The notes: generated by a model from the sequence alone, not told the origin. A stretch of DNA of 64,000 nt from Meghimatium bilineatum (GCA_034231615.1 CM067306.1:41154761-41218760), one strand, 5' to 3'; counted from the first letter of the stretch, positions 52,384 to 63,972 are shown. Made by a program: numbers and translations.

Positions 52384-53342
52384 AAATGGTTGAAGTTTGC
52401 TTGGTTAGGACATGTAAGGAGACATGGTTGAAGTTTGCTTGGTTAGGACATGTAAGGAGACATGGTTGAAGTTTGCTTGGTTTGTACATGTAAGGAGACA
52501 TGGTTGAAGTTTGCTTGGTTTGTACATGTAAGGAGACATGGTTGAAGTTTGCTTGGTTTGTACATGTAAGGAGACATGGTTGAAGTTTGCTTGGTTAGGA
52601 CATGTAAGGAGACATGGTTGAAGTTTTCTTGGTTTGTACATGTAAGGAGACATGGTTGAAGTTTGCTTGGTTTGGACATGTAAGGAGACATGGTTGAAGT
52701 TTTCTTGGTTTGTACATGTAAGGAGACATGGTTGAAGTTTGCTTGGTTTGTACATGTAAGGAGACATGGTTGAAGTTTGCTTGGTTAGGACATGTAAGGA
52801 GACATGGTTGAAGTTTGCTTGGTTTGTACATGTAAGGAGACATGGTTGAAGTTTGCTTGGTTTGTACATGTAAGGAGACATGGTTGAAGTTTTCTTGGTT
52901 TGTACATGTAAGGAGACATGGTTGACATTTGCTTGGTTTGTACATGTAAGGAGACATGGTTGAAGTTTGCTTGGTTTGTACATGTAAGGAGACATGGTTG
53001 AAGTTTTCTTGGTTTGTACATGTAAGGAGACATGGTTGACATTTGCTTGGTTTGTACATGTAAGGAGACATGGTTGAAGTTTGCTTGGTTTGTACATGTA
53101 AGGAGACATGGTTGAAGTTTTCTTGGTTTGTACATGTAAGGAGACATGGTTGACATTTGCTTGGTTTGTACATGTAAGGAGACATGGTTGAAGTTTTCTT
53201 GGTTTGTACATGTAAGGAGACATGGTTGAAGTTTGCTTGGTTTGTACATGTAAGGAGACATGGTTGAAGTTTGCTTGGTTTGTACATGTAAGGAGACATG
53301 GTTGAAGTTTGCTTGGTTTGTACATGTAAGGAGACATGGTTC
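52384..53342. repeat. 38-bp minisatellite, ~25 copies, derived from LINE coding sequence
   Basis: Unit ggttgaagtttgcttggttt plus gtacatgtaaggagacat. In its original frame the unit encodes LKFAWLGHVRRH, the GHV segment of LINE family C. Variants: aagttttc for aagtttgc, gacatttg for gaagtttg, taggac for tgtac. Three minus-strand frames stay open because 38 is not a multiple of three and no stop is present. Confidence 0.96.
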
Positions 53343-53530
53343 ACATCTAAAACTATTTTGTAAGGAACAGTTGAGGATGGAAGGAGAATAGGCAAAGAAA
53401 GTCTTGAATTAACCACATCACAGAATAACCCATCCGTGTTTTTCAATACTGACCCACATGACTGACGACAGAGGTGTTGGAGGGCTGTTTGTGCTAATGT
53501 CTCTAATGTAATCATACCACCCTGATGGGT
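53343..53530 (+). mobile_element. LINE family C tail continuing from the array
   Basis: Immediately after the last repeat unit the sequence reads TIL, stop, GTVEDGRRIGKES, the continuation of family C after GHV..RH. This shows that the array grew inside the element. Confidence 0.78.
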
Positions 53531-53776
53531 TATGGGTCCTATTACTGTGTGTTATTTTCTTAGACTCATTTTCTTCATTCAGTTCCTTGTGGAGCTTTTG
53601 GCTGCAACTGTCATTTTTCATAGATTTTTGTGCTGTCTTCTTAAACTCTGTTCACGAAGCATCAATCATCTTCTATTTTTTTCTGTGTCAGATGTTCTGC
53701 TTTTGAAATCACTTCTTTCTTTGTGGGCTCCTGACAAGCACCTGTCTGATTATGTTTCTTTGTGTGTCCAATCCAT

Positions 53777-54060
53777 AGGAGCGCAGTAGCCTAGCTGATA
53801 GTGAGGTTGCTTGCTATCACTGGGTTACAGTATGCCAGGTTCGAAACCACAGCTGGAGAAAGAATATCCGGGTTGTGATTTCTCGTTTGACACTACCACT
53901 CCTCCAGTCGACTCAGCTGTAAATGAGTACTTGATGCATGAGTTAGGGGAAGTAAAGACATTAAGAAAGTGAACTGGCCACCGCACCTAATAGTTGCTGC
54001 GGCTTAGTACATAAGTTATTGTCAGGTTGCTGTCTTGGGACCTATCTTTACCTTTACCAA
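53777..54060 (+). mobile_element. tRNA-derived SINE with 8-bp target duplication
   Basis: Box A TAGCCTAGCTGATAGTG and a perfect box B GGTTCGAAACC lie in the first 75 bp. A body with gactcagctgtaaatgagta and an end in cttgggacctatctttacct follow. The flanking caatccat at 53769-53776 and 54061-54068 is a target-site duplication. Likely pol III transcribed when active. Confidence 0.87.
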
Positions 54061-54404
54061 CAATCCATGTAAATTTTATATCTTTGATCTCTATCTCCAC
54101 TGGACATTGGTCACTGGTGTGTATTCTTCTACAGAACTTGTTTATACCTCTCATTATCAGACTGTGAAGTAGATGACTTTTATTGATAGAGGTTATCGGT
54201 TTTTTTTTCATATTTCTGGTACAAGCCAAGTCTCAAAACCTTAGAATAATATACATGTGTTTAGAATAGGGAAATTCAGCACATTAGAGTCTGGTCCTTT
54301 CTACTGTTGCATTAGAAAGACTAAGCAGTTTGGGAGTCATAATAGTTGAATCTCTGGGATTCGATGAACACTGAAGAATAATCTCTGGGATTCATGCTGA
54401 TGCC

Positions 54405-54602
54405 CAAATTATAATGTTCATTGCATGTGGACAGGCAGCACAGAGTGCCAAACATATTTTTCAAGAGTGTTTTGAATATGAAATTCTGAGGCAGACATAT
54501 TGGCAAGATGAAACAACACTGGAATCAAAGCTCTATCAGGCACTGTGTGAAGTACAAAAGACAGTGCGTTTTATTCTGGAGACAGAATTACAGATATAGA
54601 CA
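54405..54602 (+). mobile_element. LINE family F C-terminal end
   Basis: CGQAAQSAKHIFQECFEYEI then LRQTYWQDETTLESKLYQAL, ending ILETELQI and a stop. The CGQAAQ.....I.Q.C pattern repeats at 58.67-58.73 kb. It is the Cys-rich tail after RNase H. The open frame is intact here but severely 5'-truncated. Confidence 0.82.
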
Positions 54603-54729
54603 TGTTTCAAGTGAACGAAAGAAGTAGAAATAATGATCATTGATAGAAAAAATATGTGTTGTCTTTTGGTTCCAAGAGGTGGCTGTTAGTGACATGCAGG
54701 ATCTCAACATAGGCTGATAGATAGGAACC

Positions 54730-54942
54730 AGATGAAGCAAGACAAACAACTGTTGTCTTGCATATAGGCTGAAGACAACTGCTGCCCTGTATACAAACTG
54801 AGGACAGACAACACATACTGAGGACAGACAACTGCTGCCCTATATACAGGTTGAGGACAGACAACTGCTGCTGTCTTGTATACAGACTGAGGACAGATAG
54901 CTGTTGCTTTGTATACAAGCTAAGGACTACATAAACTAGCAA
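54730..54942. repeat. degenerate ~45-bp array
   Basis: Units of tatacagactgaggacagac plus aactgctgccctg, about five copies. Confidence 0.88.
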
Positions 54943-55504
54943 TTGCAATTTGTCACACTAATGAAATTATCTCACATAATTTCACTTTAAATTTAAAAAA
55001 TCACATATCAGGTGCTTATTTTATTTATTCCCACAAGAGCATCCTGCTCAATAGATTACCCAAGTTGGGGATCAGGTAAGACCGACATAACCATTATTAT
55101 TGATCCAGGACAAGCTGTACAGATATTTTGACATTTTATTATTGAAAATATATATGCCCATGTATAATAATGATACTTGTCCTCAAAGTAGGTATTTTTT
55201 CTAGTTATCTCCTCATTATGCCTATATTTCTTCTTTGCATAGAAGCAATCTGTAAAAAACTGACTTCCTTGCTTGCTATAGGCCTATTCATATAGTATAA
55301 ATCTAAACCTTGAACAATGGATATACACCCATAGTTTTTTTATAAGGAAAAAATTTAAAATTGACATCCATTGTCAAATTGTAACAAGGTAATGGAAGAT
55401 ACTATAAAATAGCCTGCTTTCAGAACAAGTATAAATATCTTATTGTTGTAGTGATGCACATTCACATGAAGAAATATTACATGTAAAAATATACAAATGA
55501 GTCA

Positions 55505-56160
55505 TACATTTCGTGTTCTTCTCAGATCTATGTTTTGTCATTTTGTTAAGTGCTGTGTCTGTTCTGGAGGATGGTGCCATTGTGTTTGCTAATGGATATG
55601 TGCATTCTGGTGAGAGATCTGTTGGGGCTTTATAGCTAGTACTAGTGGTCTCGTTTGTTTTAACACAGCATCTCAAGTTGTCATATAAAGCCTTGATTAC
55701 ATTTAAATATCTAGTTGGGAAGCTGTAATAGGCATGCATTTTCAAGAATGTTTGCCTGTTCAGACTATCTAATTCTTCTTTGAAAATCAGTATAGCTGAT
55801 AATAAGTGGAGATTGCATTTCTACTGATTCTTCTATAACTGTTATAGATAAGGGTAAAAAATTTTATCAATACATGATCATTTTGGTCTGAATCCAGCTT
55901 GCTCTTCTCTTTTTTTTTCATCTACCTTTCCCTTGAACCTCTCTAGCATCATACTACATAATATTTTCCCTGGCACTGACAACAGAGTAATTCCTTGCCA
56001 ATTTTTACAGATAGATCTTTCTTTGATAATTTTATTATGACTCTCTTTCCATTGTTGAGATGGTTTTTCTTCTCTTCATACCTCATTTATAATAGCAAGC
56101 ATCTTTAACAGAGTTGTATCATCAGCTGCCTTCAACACTTCACCACTAATTTCGTCGTCG
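55505..56160 (-). mobile_element. LINE reverse-transcriptase 5' half, frameshifted
   Basis: Minus strand, right to left: GDDEISGEVLKAADDTTLLK, KERSICKNWQGITLLSVPGK, LERFKGKVDEKKREQAGFRP and YLNVIKALYDNLRCCVKTNE. These are RT blocks 1-3 upstream of the missing FADD region. Several frame changes. Confidence 0.88.
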
Positions 56161-56164
56161 CCTG

Positions 56165-56880
56165 CTATTATAATATAATCCTAAAAGCACCATACTTAAA
56201 GAAGGGGAAAATAATAGGTTGCAAATTCATGCAAGAACTAAAAGTACAGGCTGCGGGTCACAACACATGGAGAATCAAAACCTCTGTCTGTGGCACAAAA
56301 GGAACAAACTATCTAAGTAAATAAATATATTATAACTATTAATATTATTATAATAATGAATATTAATCATGTGACATTCTCAACATTAGAACAAACACAG
56401 ACAAATGTATTATGCTATCATTTATTTTTCTCCCAACTTTTTAACAAATAAATTCAATTTACAACAGCATTTATTGCATCCATTGCAAAAGTATGGTATT
56501 CTATAATTAAAGAATATTAACATGTAAATAGCTAACAGCATGACTAAATACAGAAATATATTGCAATTGTCCAAAATAAACTGGTCCCACCAATGTTTTC
56601 TGTATTTTCAGATAGACTGGACATCATATGCTTTCAGAATCGTTTCGGTCTTTAAGAGTTAGTAGGTAATTTTGTTTACCAAAAAATTGTGTACTTTTCA
56701 ATATGGATTTTGCCTAGAAAGTGCTTTGTTGTGTATCTTGTAGTTTTTATTTGATTAAGATGTTTTTTTCTTGAAACTTGTTTTTTGTGGTTCATAAAGC
56801 TTAAATAACTTTTAATAGCTTTAAAATGCAAATAGTGCTGTCTTATCAAACAATACAATTGGAGAGTTATTTAAAACAAA
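56165..56880. other. intergenic, no feature recognised
   Basis: AT-rich with short open frames only. I see no motif or array. Confidence 0.5.
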
Positions 56881-56889
56881 TGTTAGAGT

Positions 56890-56990
56890 TCGACTATTCT
56901 ATTCTATTCGCTAAACCCTTTGTTGCCTTTCAGCGTCAAGGGCAGAAAAGTTTTCTGGAGATGGCCCTAGTAGTCGTCTCCAGAATACTC
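56890..56990 (-). mobile_element. LINE family B 3' end fragment
   Basis: RAISRKLFCP followed by KATKGLANR on the minus strand, ending in (GAATA)n at 56896-56912. Same terminus as at 4.65 kb. Confidence 0.65.
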
Positions 56991-57029
56991 TTCATTTTAC
57001 TACGAGCCATTGTGTTCTCACTGACGGTT

Positions 57030-57699
57030 TGAAGAATTCAGGTTAGAGTTCGACAAGGATACATAATGTCTCCAGTACTTTTCAACATATACCTAGAGCA
57101 TATCATACAGGAGACACTACATGACTACAGCACGTCTATATCGATAGGAGGTTGCCCTATTTGCAACGTCCATTCTGCTGATGATATTGATCTTATAGCT
57201 GGGTCAGAACAAGAATTACAAGAATTAACAGCAAAGTTGGAAAAAGTTACCAGCAAGTATGGAATGGAAATCAACACAGAAAAGAGCCAGATCTTGGTTA
57301 ACAGCAGCGACACAGAAGAACAGACCAATGAGGCAACTTTAAAGAAGGTATATACAGGTTCAATTTGACCAGTAGTCCCTACTAGAATATGGATCAACAG
57401 CATGGACTTCAGCAGCCATTTACCATCTACAAGCTCTGGACAAGGTACAAAATCAAGTACTTCACCGTATCAGAGGTGCCATAAAGACCTCTCCAATACA
57501 TAAAATGGAAAAAAATTACAGGCATCATGCCCTTACAATACAAAACCAATTTTATTTACCAATCAAAAATCCTAAATATAGAATACAAGGATGAACTTGA
57601 GGATGAACCAGACATTAAAGAAATAACACCAACACTGTTCACAGTTCCGTGGGAGCAATATCAAAATCTCACTATCAGAACCATCATAAACATCTACAC
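57030..57699 (+). mobile_element. LINE family F, RT core (left part)
   Basis: VRVRQGYIMSPVLFNIYLEH, then HSADDIDLIAGSEQELQELT (FADD core as SADD) and EINTEKSQILVNSSD. Frameshifted text then runs through thumb remnants to TVPWEQYQNLTIRTI. Interrupted at 57700 by a MITE and continued at 58018. Confidence 0.88.
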
Positions 57700-58017
57700 C
57701 AATGAATCCCAAACTTTTTTGCCATATAGACCCCTTGCTGATTTTCTTGTTTTCCATTGCCTGCCAAATATTGAATTTTTCTTAACACATTAACTTAAAA
57801 TGTCTTTTGACAGCTGACAAGTTCTGCTCACTTTGATCAGGATTTTTGTAGAGTAGAAAATTGTAAAAAAAAGAACATGCACAATTTTTATTTATACTTT
57901 TATTAGAAAAATTACATCTCGTGCACCCCCAATTTGTATTCTCACTGACATGGACCCCCTGCCTGATGACAGAAATCAACCCCTGGGGGTCCATATAGAC
58001 CACTTTGTGAACCTATG
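57700..58017. mobile_element. 318-bp hAT-like MITE with perfect 8-bp target duplication
   Basis: Flanked by ATCTACAC at 57692-57699 and 58018-58025. Arms: AATCCCAAACTTTTTTGCC plus atatagacccc on the left, and the reverse complement AGGTTCACAAAGTGG plus tctatatggacccc on the right. No transposase. CA..TG outer bases and 8-bp duplication are hAT features (family knowledge). Confidence 0.85.
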
Positions 58018-58740
58018 ATCTACACTATGAGAAAACTGAACACTCTCCAAAATAAAACAATAGTATACAACATGATTGAAGATATGTACCCCAGATAAGC
58101 ATGGATACAAGTATATACTGATGGTTCAGCAACCAGAGATGTGAAGAATGAAGGTGCTGGAGTTTACATGAAATATCCAGAAAAAGAAAATTTGATTCAC
58201 ATGTTCATCAACCAGAATCTTCTGCTCCAATTACTCTGCACAATTGCAAAGCATTGCTGCAGAAATAATTTAAAACACAAGCCAGTGTCAACAGGTGGTA
58301 TTTCTTACTGATGCAATGTCTGTCCTACACGATCTTAACAGCGATAAAATTCCAAACCTGAAATAAGTCATATGAGAAGTGAGCATCCAAAGAAGAGTAG
58401 TCTTTCAGTGGATATAATCCCACTGTAGCATATCAGGAAATGAAAATGCAGATATGCTAGCAAAAAATGGAGCATCGCTGAAAAAAAAAGACTAAGAAAT
58501 CACTTACCAGGAAAAGAAGACTCATCAAAGCTGTCGGAAATGTCGACCACTCAAAAGACAACTGTCACTATCTTGACAGAGCTGAGCAGGTTATCATCTT
58601 CTGCATGAGGACACAACAGACTAAATAGCCACAGATTAAATAGACTGGTTCCATCACCTCTGTGTTCATGTGGACAGGCAGCACAGACAGTGGAACAAAT
58701 CCTGCAAGACTGCATTACAGTAAACCAATTAACTTAATTC
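58018..58740 (+). mobile_element. LINE family F, RNase H and C-terminus (right part)
   Basis: VYTDGSATRDVKNEGAGVYM is the RNase H start. In later frames come SGNENADMLAKNGASL, then HRLNRLVPSPLCSCGQAAQT and VEQILQDC. Stops and frameshifts are numerous. Continuous with 57030-57699 once the MITE is removed. Confidence 0.85.
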
Positions 58741-59078
58741 GCACGTAAACACGATATATCAGGACAGAGTCCTCCATCCTTTCCAGTCAAAAAAACGATA
58801 TATCGGTCCTCCATATATACCATCTAAATTTACTTCATTTGGTCTGTAAATGACAAGTATTAACTTATTTAGCCGTTGAACATTTTGAAATCTGGTTGAC
58901 AAAAGAAAACCATCGTGTTTCTGTGTGATTAGACGCGTGACCTATTTATTTCAAATTAAAATTCAAACAAGGTACATGCAGCTTTCAAGAAATTAGCAAA
59001 ATGGTTTCATCTTCCACTAGCAACAGAGTTCAAACATTTAGCAACATCAGGTTTTATTATTCTTTCAGTTTTATAATT
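58741..59078. other. intergenic, no feature recognised
   Basis: Contains two close acgatatatc words and slightly more CpG than its neighbours; no coding or element signature. Confidence 0.5.
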
Positions 59079-59588
59079 AGAGATGTTATTTCAAGTTGGT
59101 AAAAAACTGTTTTATATAGAGATGTTATTTCAAGTTGGTAAAAAACTGTTTTATATAGAGATGTTATTTCAAGTTGGTAAAAAACTGTTTTATATAGAGA
59201 TGTTATTTCAAGTTGGTAAAAAACTGTTTTATATAGAGATGTTATTTCAAGTTGGTAAAAAACTGTTTTATCTAGAGATGTTATTTCAAGTTGGTAAAAA
59301 ACTGTTTTATATAGAGATGTTATTTCAAGTTGGTAAAAAACTGTTTTATATAGAGATGTTATTTCAAGTTGGTAAAAAACTGTTTTATATAGAGATGTTA
59401 TTTCAAGTTGGTAAAAAACTGTTTTATATAGAGATGTTATTTCAAGTTGGTAAAAAACTGTTTTATATAGAGATGTTATTTCAAGTTGGTAAAAAACTGT
59501 TTTATATAGAGATGTTATTTCAAGTTGGTAAAAAACTGTTTTATATAGAGATGTTATTTCAAGTTGGTAAAAAACTGTTTTATAATTA
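59079..59588. repeat. 39-bp minisatellite, 13 near-identical copies
   Basis: Unit agagatgttatttcaagttg plus gtaaaaaactgttttatat. I saw a single substitution (tatctag for tatatag). The period is a multiple of three, giving a 168-codon frame with the repeat MLFQVGKKLFYIE. It is almost certainly non-coding. Confidence 0.97.
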
Positions 59589-60600
59589 GACAGTGAAGAT
59601 TACCGACTTGTTGAAAATCGGAAAAGAAATAGGCTTAGACCTAATAATAGGTAAGAGCAAAAACAATTATAAAACTGTTCCCACTTCTATTGTTTCTGAA
59701 GAGTTAGATAGATCTAATGACAGCAATCCAACTACAATATACAGAAAATAGAGTTAGACCTAATGATAATATTGAGTGGAATAAAGTTCAACTTTGGAAA
59801 TCTAATACTATGAATACGTAGGAATATTTCGTAAATTTTCATATTTTGTTCGGTTCTGAAATTGGACATGGCACACAAAAAATGGTATAAAACACTAGGC
59901 AGTTGATAGATTTACTTCAAATAAACTAATTATCATCAGTAAATGGACAGTCAATGCATATACTTTAGTAAGATTGGATATCAACATTTTAAGACAAGTA
60001 AAATTGAGGGTAAGTAGAACAAAATAGGCCTACAACTCCAAAAAATTTCTAAGATCTATGAGAAATTAAATTAATTTTAAAATAAATGTCTTAGAAACTC
60101 TTGAATATTGATTGGGAAGAGTTCAAACATACAAATAAGAATACATCAATATGTTGTCTGTTAGCAATTTAAAAAATGGTGGATATCTGTTGGAAAAGTA
60201 CTCAATGGATGATAACAGAATGTCACTACGAGCATTAAAATAGTACAAGATAGCATAAACAGAGGAATATCAAGAGAAGCTCATCATAGAATTATAAAAA
60301 TGTATGACTATGGGTCTCAATAGCATTCTATAACTACACACTGGTTTCTACCATAAGCACCACATTCTGCTTAAGAAATGCTAGAAAATTGTACACCCTA
60401 TTTATATTTCTTTTGTTGCCTACACTCATAAGTTTTTTAATCACTACAAATACACAGGAACACGTGAAAATCAACATTTTGACCAAAATGCATATGAACA
60501 CATTTTAATATAATACAAATTTCCAATTTCTGATTTTTCTGCCCAAAGTGAATCCAAAAAATATTAATAGATGTTTCCTTAGAAAATTAAAATAACATAT
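59589..60600. other. intergenic, no feature recognised
   Basis: Two copies of a gttagacctaatgataat-like word flank the array's right side (59630-59775). Otherwise AT-rich without motif. Confidence 0.5.
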
Positions 60601-60609
60601 TTATGGATA

Positions 60610-60797
60610 TGTTAAAAAACAATCCTGCTCAGCTGGACCATGGCAACATTTCTACCAGGTCACGAGAGCTATTTCTTAAATTGTAAAGTTATTTATGAGA
60701 ATATATAATTTATTTTATCGGGCCCGGGTCTTATAATTAAGCCTTGATTTTTACCAAGCCATGATCATACAAAGGTTGAGAATCACTGCTCTAAAAA
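60610..60797. mobile_element. hAT-like element end
   Basis: Ends in AAAGGTTGAGAATCACTG followed by CTCTAAAA. The reverse complement CAGTGATTCTCAACCTTT is a canonical hAT-type MITE terminus. The opposite end was not found, so the element may be truncated. Confidence 0.5.
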
Positions 60798-60969
60798 ATA
60801 ACTACAACTGGTAATTTAGTTACTTGTACTGAAAATAATGATAATAAAGATTAAGGATGATACAAAGTGGCATATCGGTATATTATTTTCAATAAAGAAT
60901 AATAAGCATAAGCAGTGTTAGCATAAATATTACATTTATTATTTCTCTTTATACACATATATATATTTC

Positions 60970-61040
60970 ATGGAGGGGAGAGAGAGATGCATAGATTTTG
61001 AGAGTGGGGGAGGGAGAGAGAGAGAGAGAGAGAGAGATAG
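60970..61040. repeat. (GA)n-rich microsatellite
   Basis: Purine-rich tract with an uninterrupted (GA)14 near 61011-61038. Confidence 0.95.
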
Positions 61041-61189
61041 ATATTACTTGTACGATAGATAATTATATATATTATTAGATATATATTAGGGCATGGATAC
61101 CCAATTTTTGGAAGGGGCATTTTTGGGTCAAGGCAGGTACAGATTGGTTCGTTGTTTGCTGTTGTATAAGCTGTGGTTTGTGTCTTATA

Positions 61190-61332
61190 CAGGTGGCCAG
61201 TATCTGCTCATTTCCTTCAGTATAGCATCACTAGCTGCTGCAGGTCAACTTGCCCAGAATCGCAATGTTCAGAGAAAGAATAAGGAAGACCATGTTCTGG
61301 AAAGAATATGTCACATGATGATGATGGCATAG
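61190..61332 (+). mobile_element. LINE family D terminal fragment
   Basis: ASLAAAGQLAQNRNVQRKNK then EDHVLERICHM in one frame. The shifted frame gives the TMFWKEYVT-type terminus seen at 46.39 and 51.93 kb. Confidence 0.68.
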
Positions 61333-61724
61333 AAGAGGCCTTATTATGGAGCTTAGATCACATGAACTTGGCTAGGTAGCTGTTTAAGTGGTGGCATGCT
61401 GTTCCACTGTGTTTCTTGTTCCGCCACTTTGCATGTCCCCCATATCCAATAAGGTCATCGGATGACCCTGGCTGCACATTTGTATAGAAATCACATTTTT
61501 ACATTTTGTAGCAAACCTGAGTTTGTAACAAAGGTACAGCATCTTTATATTTAGCTGGCAAGTTCAGTAAGCAAACATCTCCAATTAAGTTAGCCATTTT
61601 TTTGGTGACGACACAGTAACATTTCAGTGATGAAATTTTCACAAAAGCTGCGCGTACTATAAAAAAGTTGGAAGGATGCTGCACATAGTATTAAAAAGTT
61701 GAAATGTGGGCTCATCATCCCATA

Positions 61725-63050
61725 TGTCAATCAATCAAGTGTCATGCTGAATGGCGTAGGCGATCATGTTTCTCCACGAGTCTCTATCTCTTGTGTTGTC
61801 AATAAGCTCGGTTGGTGAATATCTATGCCATAATACTAGTCCATCTAGCAACTTTTCTCTTTGTCATCCCATCTCTTCTCCCCTTGATCTTTCCAGTGGT
61901 TATTAAGAGTTCAAGCTGTGTTCTTCTCAGCACATGCCCTAGAAATCTTGACTGTCTGCCCCTAATGTTTTATATGATTATCATTTTACACCAGCATCAA
62001 TGAGAACATCTGCATTAGTTTTCTTAGCTGTCCATGCTATTTTCATCATTCTTCTCAGAAACCACATCTCTGTAGCCTCCAGTTCATTTTGAATTTATTT
62101 GTTTACAGTCCATGCTTCCCATCCATAAAAAATAATTGGTTCGATATAGCATCTCAGCACTTGAATTCAGGTCTGCATTGACAGTGTTCCATTGCACAAA
62201 ATGGTTCTCATTTTTTGAAATGCTGATTTGGCTTGTGCTGTTCGGCTCTTTATCTCACTTGAGCATCTACCTTCTGATGTTAACAGGGTGCCAAGATATT
62301 TCACTTTTTCAACTTGTGTTAATTTATGTGTCATTAATCATTATGTTGCATCTTGGTGGTGTATGTCTCTTCGAGAACAACCATTATTTCTGTTTTCTTC
62401 TTGTTTAAACTGAGGCCTTTGTTTTCACTTTCTTTCACTACTTTATCCAACAGGGCTTGTAGTTCTTGTTCACTTCCTGCAATTAGTACTGTATCGTCAG
62501 CATATCTGAAGTTATTTATATTGCATCATCCAACTGTTATTCCTGGCATCTCTTCTATATTTCACATAATGTATTCTGTATACAGGGAGGAAAGATCCAT
62601 GACATTACACAACCTTGCCTGACATTAATTTCTATCTTTTGAAATCTTGCTATAGTTTTGTTAACTCTCATCGCAGCTATTTCCAATACATATTTCTTAC
62701 TATTCTTAGATCTTTCCCATCAACGTTAATATTTTCTAGCAGTTTTATAATCTCTGAATGTTTCACCTTGTCAAATGCTTTGCTGTAATCTATGAAGCAC
62801 AGATATAGGTCTTGTACTTCTATGGCCCTCTCCATTAATGTTCTTACTATATATATAGGGCATTTCTTGTGCCTTTTCCTTCTACGAATCCGCATTGTTC
62901 TTAAGCTATCTCTGGTTTTATTTTTCCTCTTATACGCGTCATTATTATGCCCTGTATGTACCAAAGAATATATGGTACAGTACAAGTAGACACCACCACG
63001 GAACATTATACAGCGGAACAAAGCTTTCCCATAATTAGGGTACAAAGGGA
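61725..63050 (-). mobile_element. LINE family A, RT through C-terminus, longest copy
   Basis: Minus strand: a 122-codon frame (62677-63045) has LYLCFIDYSKAFDKVKHSEI (RT block A) and NVDGKDLRIVRNMYWK. In shifted frames come NVRQGCVMS, a SDMLTIQY block where the catalytic FADD/YADD should be, and NNKKKTEIMVVLEE-like text. It ends WHRYSPTELIDNTRDRDSWR then NMIAYAIQHDT and a stop near 61735. The FADD motif is damaged, so it is dead. Confidence 0.92.
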
Positions 63051-63689
63051 CATAACACCAGATAATACAAGAGACAAGATCAAAAATAATGGAACACTAT
63101 TTATTGGGACAAGTAATCTTTGTAACAATGAGAATAGCATTAAATGCAGTGTCTATTCCTGTTAGCCTTGATGTCCACATAAATTCTGCATGATAGCTTT
63201 CAAGATGGTGTAAAGATGTGTCACTGTATTTCTTATTTCTCCATTTCATGCTATCTCAAAGTTGTTCAATGTTAAGAGCGCTATTAATTTCATTGTACTT
63301 TCATAACACATAGATAAACAAACGCCAATCAATACTTCTTCATGCTACACACTGAGAGCAGAGGGCCCCCCTGAGTGCATAGCGTGAAGAAGGAATGTAG
63401 ACTACAGAATTTTTCAACTGTTAGCATTTTACTGCTTTGTAGAAACACAACCGATCTCTGCCCGTGTCTGGGGAGACGCATAGTGTCTCCCCACTATGAA
63501 AAATTGTCATGTTTGTGTAGCAGCAGCCATGTTTGTTATTGTAGCAATGAAATATCAGTGAATTGTCATGTGCAATAACTATCTAAAAATTAGGATTAAA
63601 AAACTGAACGATGTGGTTCCGTCTACTTGTACTGAACCTAATATATTACTTTCAGTAAAGATGAATATGGATGATGATAGACATCGGTT

Positions 63690-63905
63690 GGTAACTGTAA
63701 GCTGACATGATTCCTGTCAAAAACAATTTTGCATGGAAACAGTTGAAGGTGGAAGGAGTTGAACCAAGGAGTGTAAAGGAAATCATGAACAGACAACATC
63801 AAAGATTTGACAGGTCAAGATTTTCACACACTCAGCCACATCACTGAAGATAGAAATTCCTAAAGGAATGTGCATTGACATCCAATGTAGTACCCTTTCT
63901 ACCCT
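63690..63905 (+). mobile_element. LINE family C, ORF2 C-terminal tail
   Basis: TVEGGRS-like text near 63740, a KEIMNRQ stretch, then RFDRSRFSHTQPHH and a HPM/STLST end. Collinear with 19.65-19.9 kb. Confidence 0.75.
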
Positions 63906-63911
63906 GACAAA

Positions 63912-63972
63912 TTTTATGTTTGTGTGTGTATGTGTGTGTGGAGTTTGGTGTGTGTGCGTGCATGTGTGTTTG
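63912..63972. repeat. (GT)n microsatellite
   Basis: Interrupted GT tract at the 3' end of the family C fragment. Confidence 0.93.

Noticed and set aside
52405..53515. 158-310-codon minus frames
   Set aside because: They are 38-bp minisatellite artefacts antisense to the LINE segment from which the repeat derives.
59083..59589. 168-codon frame MLFQVGKKLFYIE repeat
   Set aside because: 39-bp tandem array; near-identical codons including silent sites indicate repeat homogenisation, not selection on protein.
62136..62622. Plus-strand open frames near 62.3 kb
   Set aside because: They are antisense shadows of the minus-strand LINE family A reverse transcriptase.
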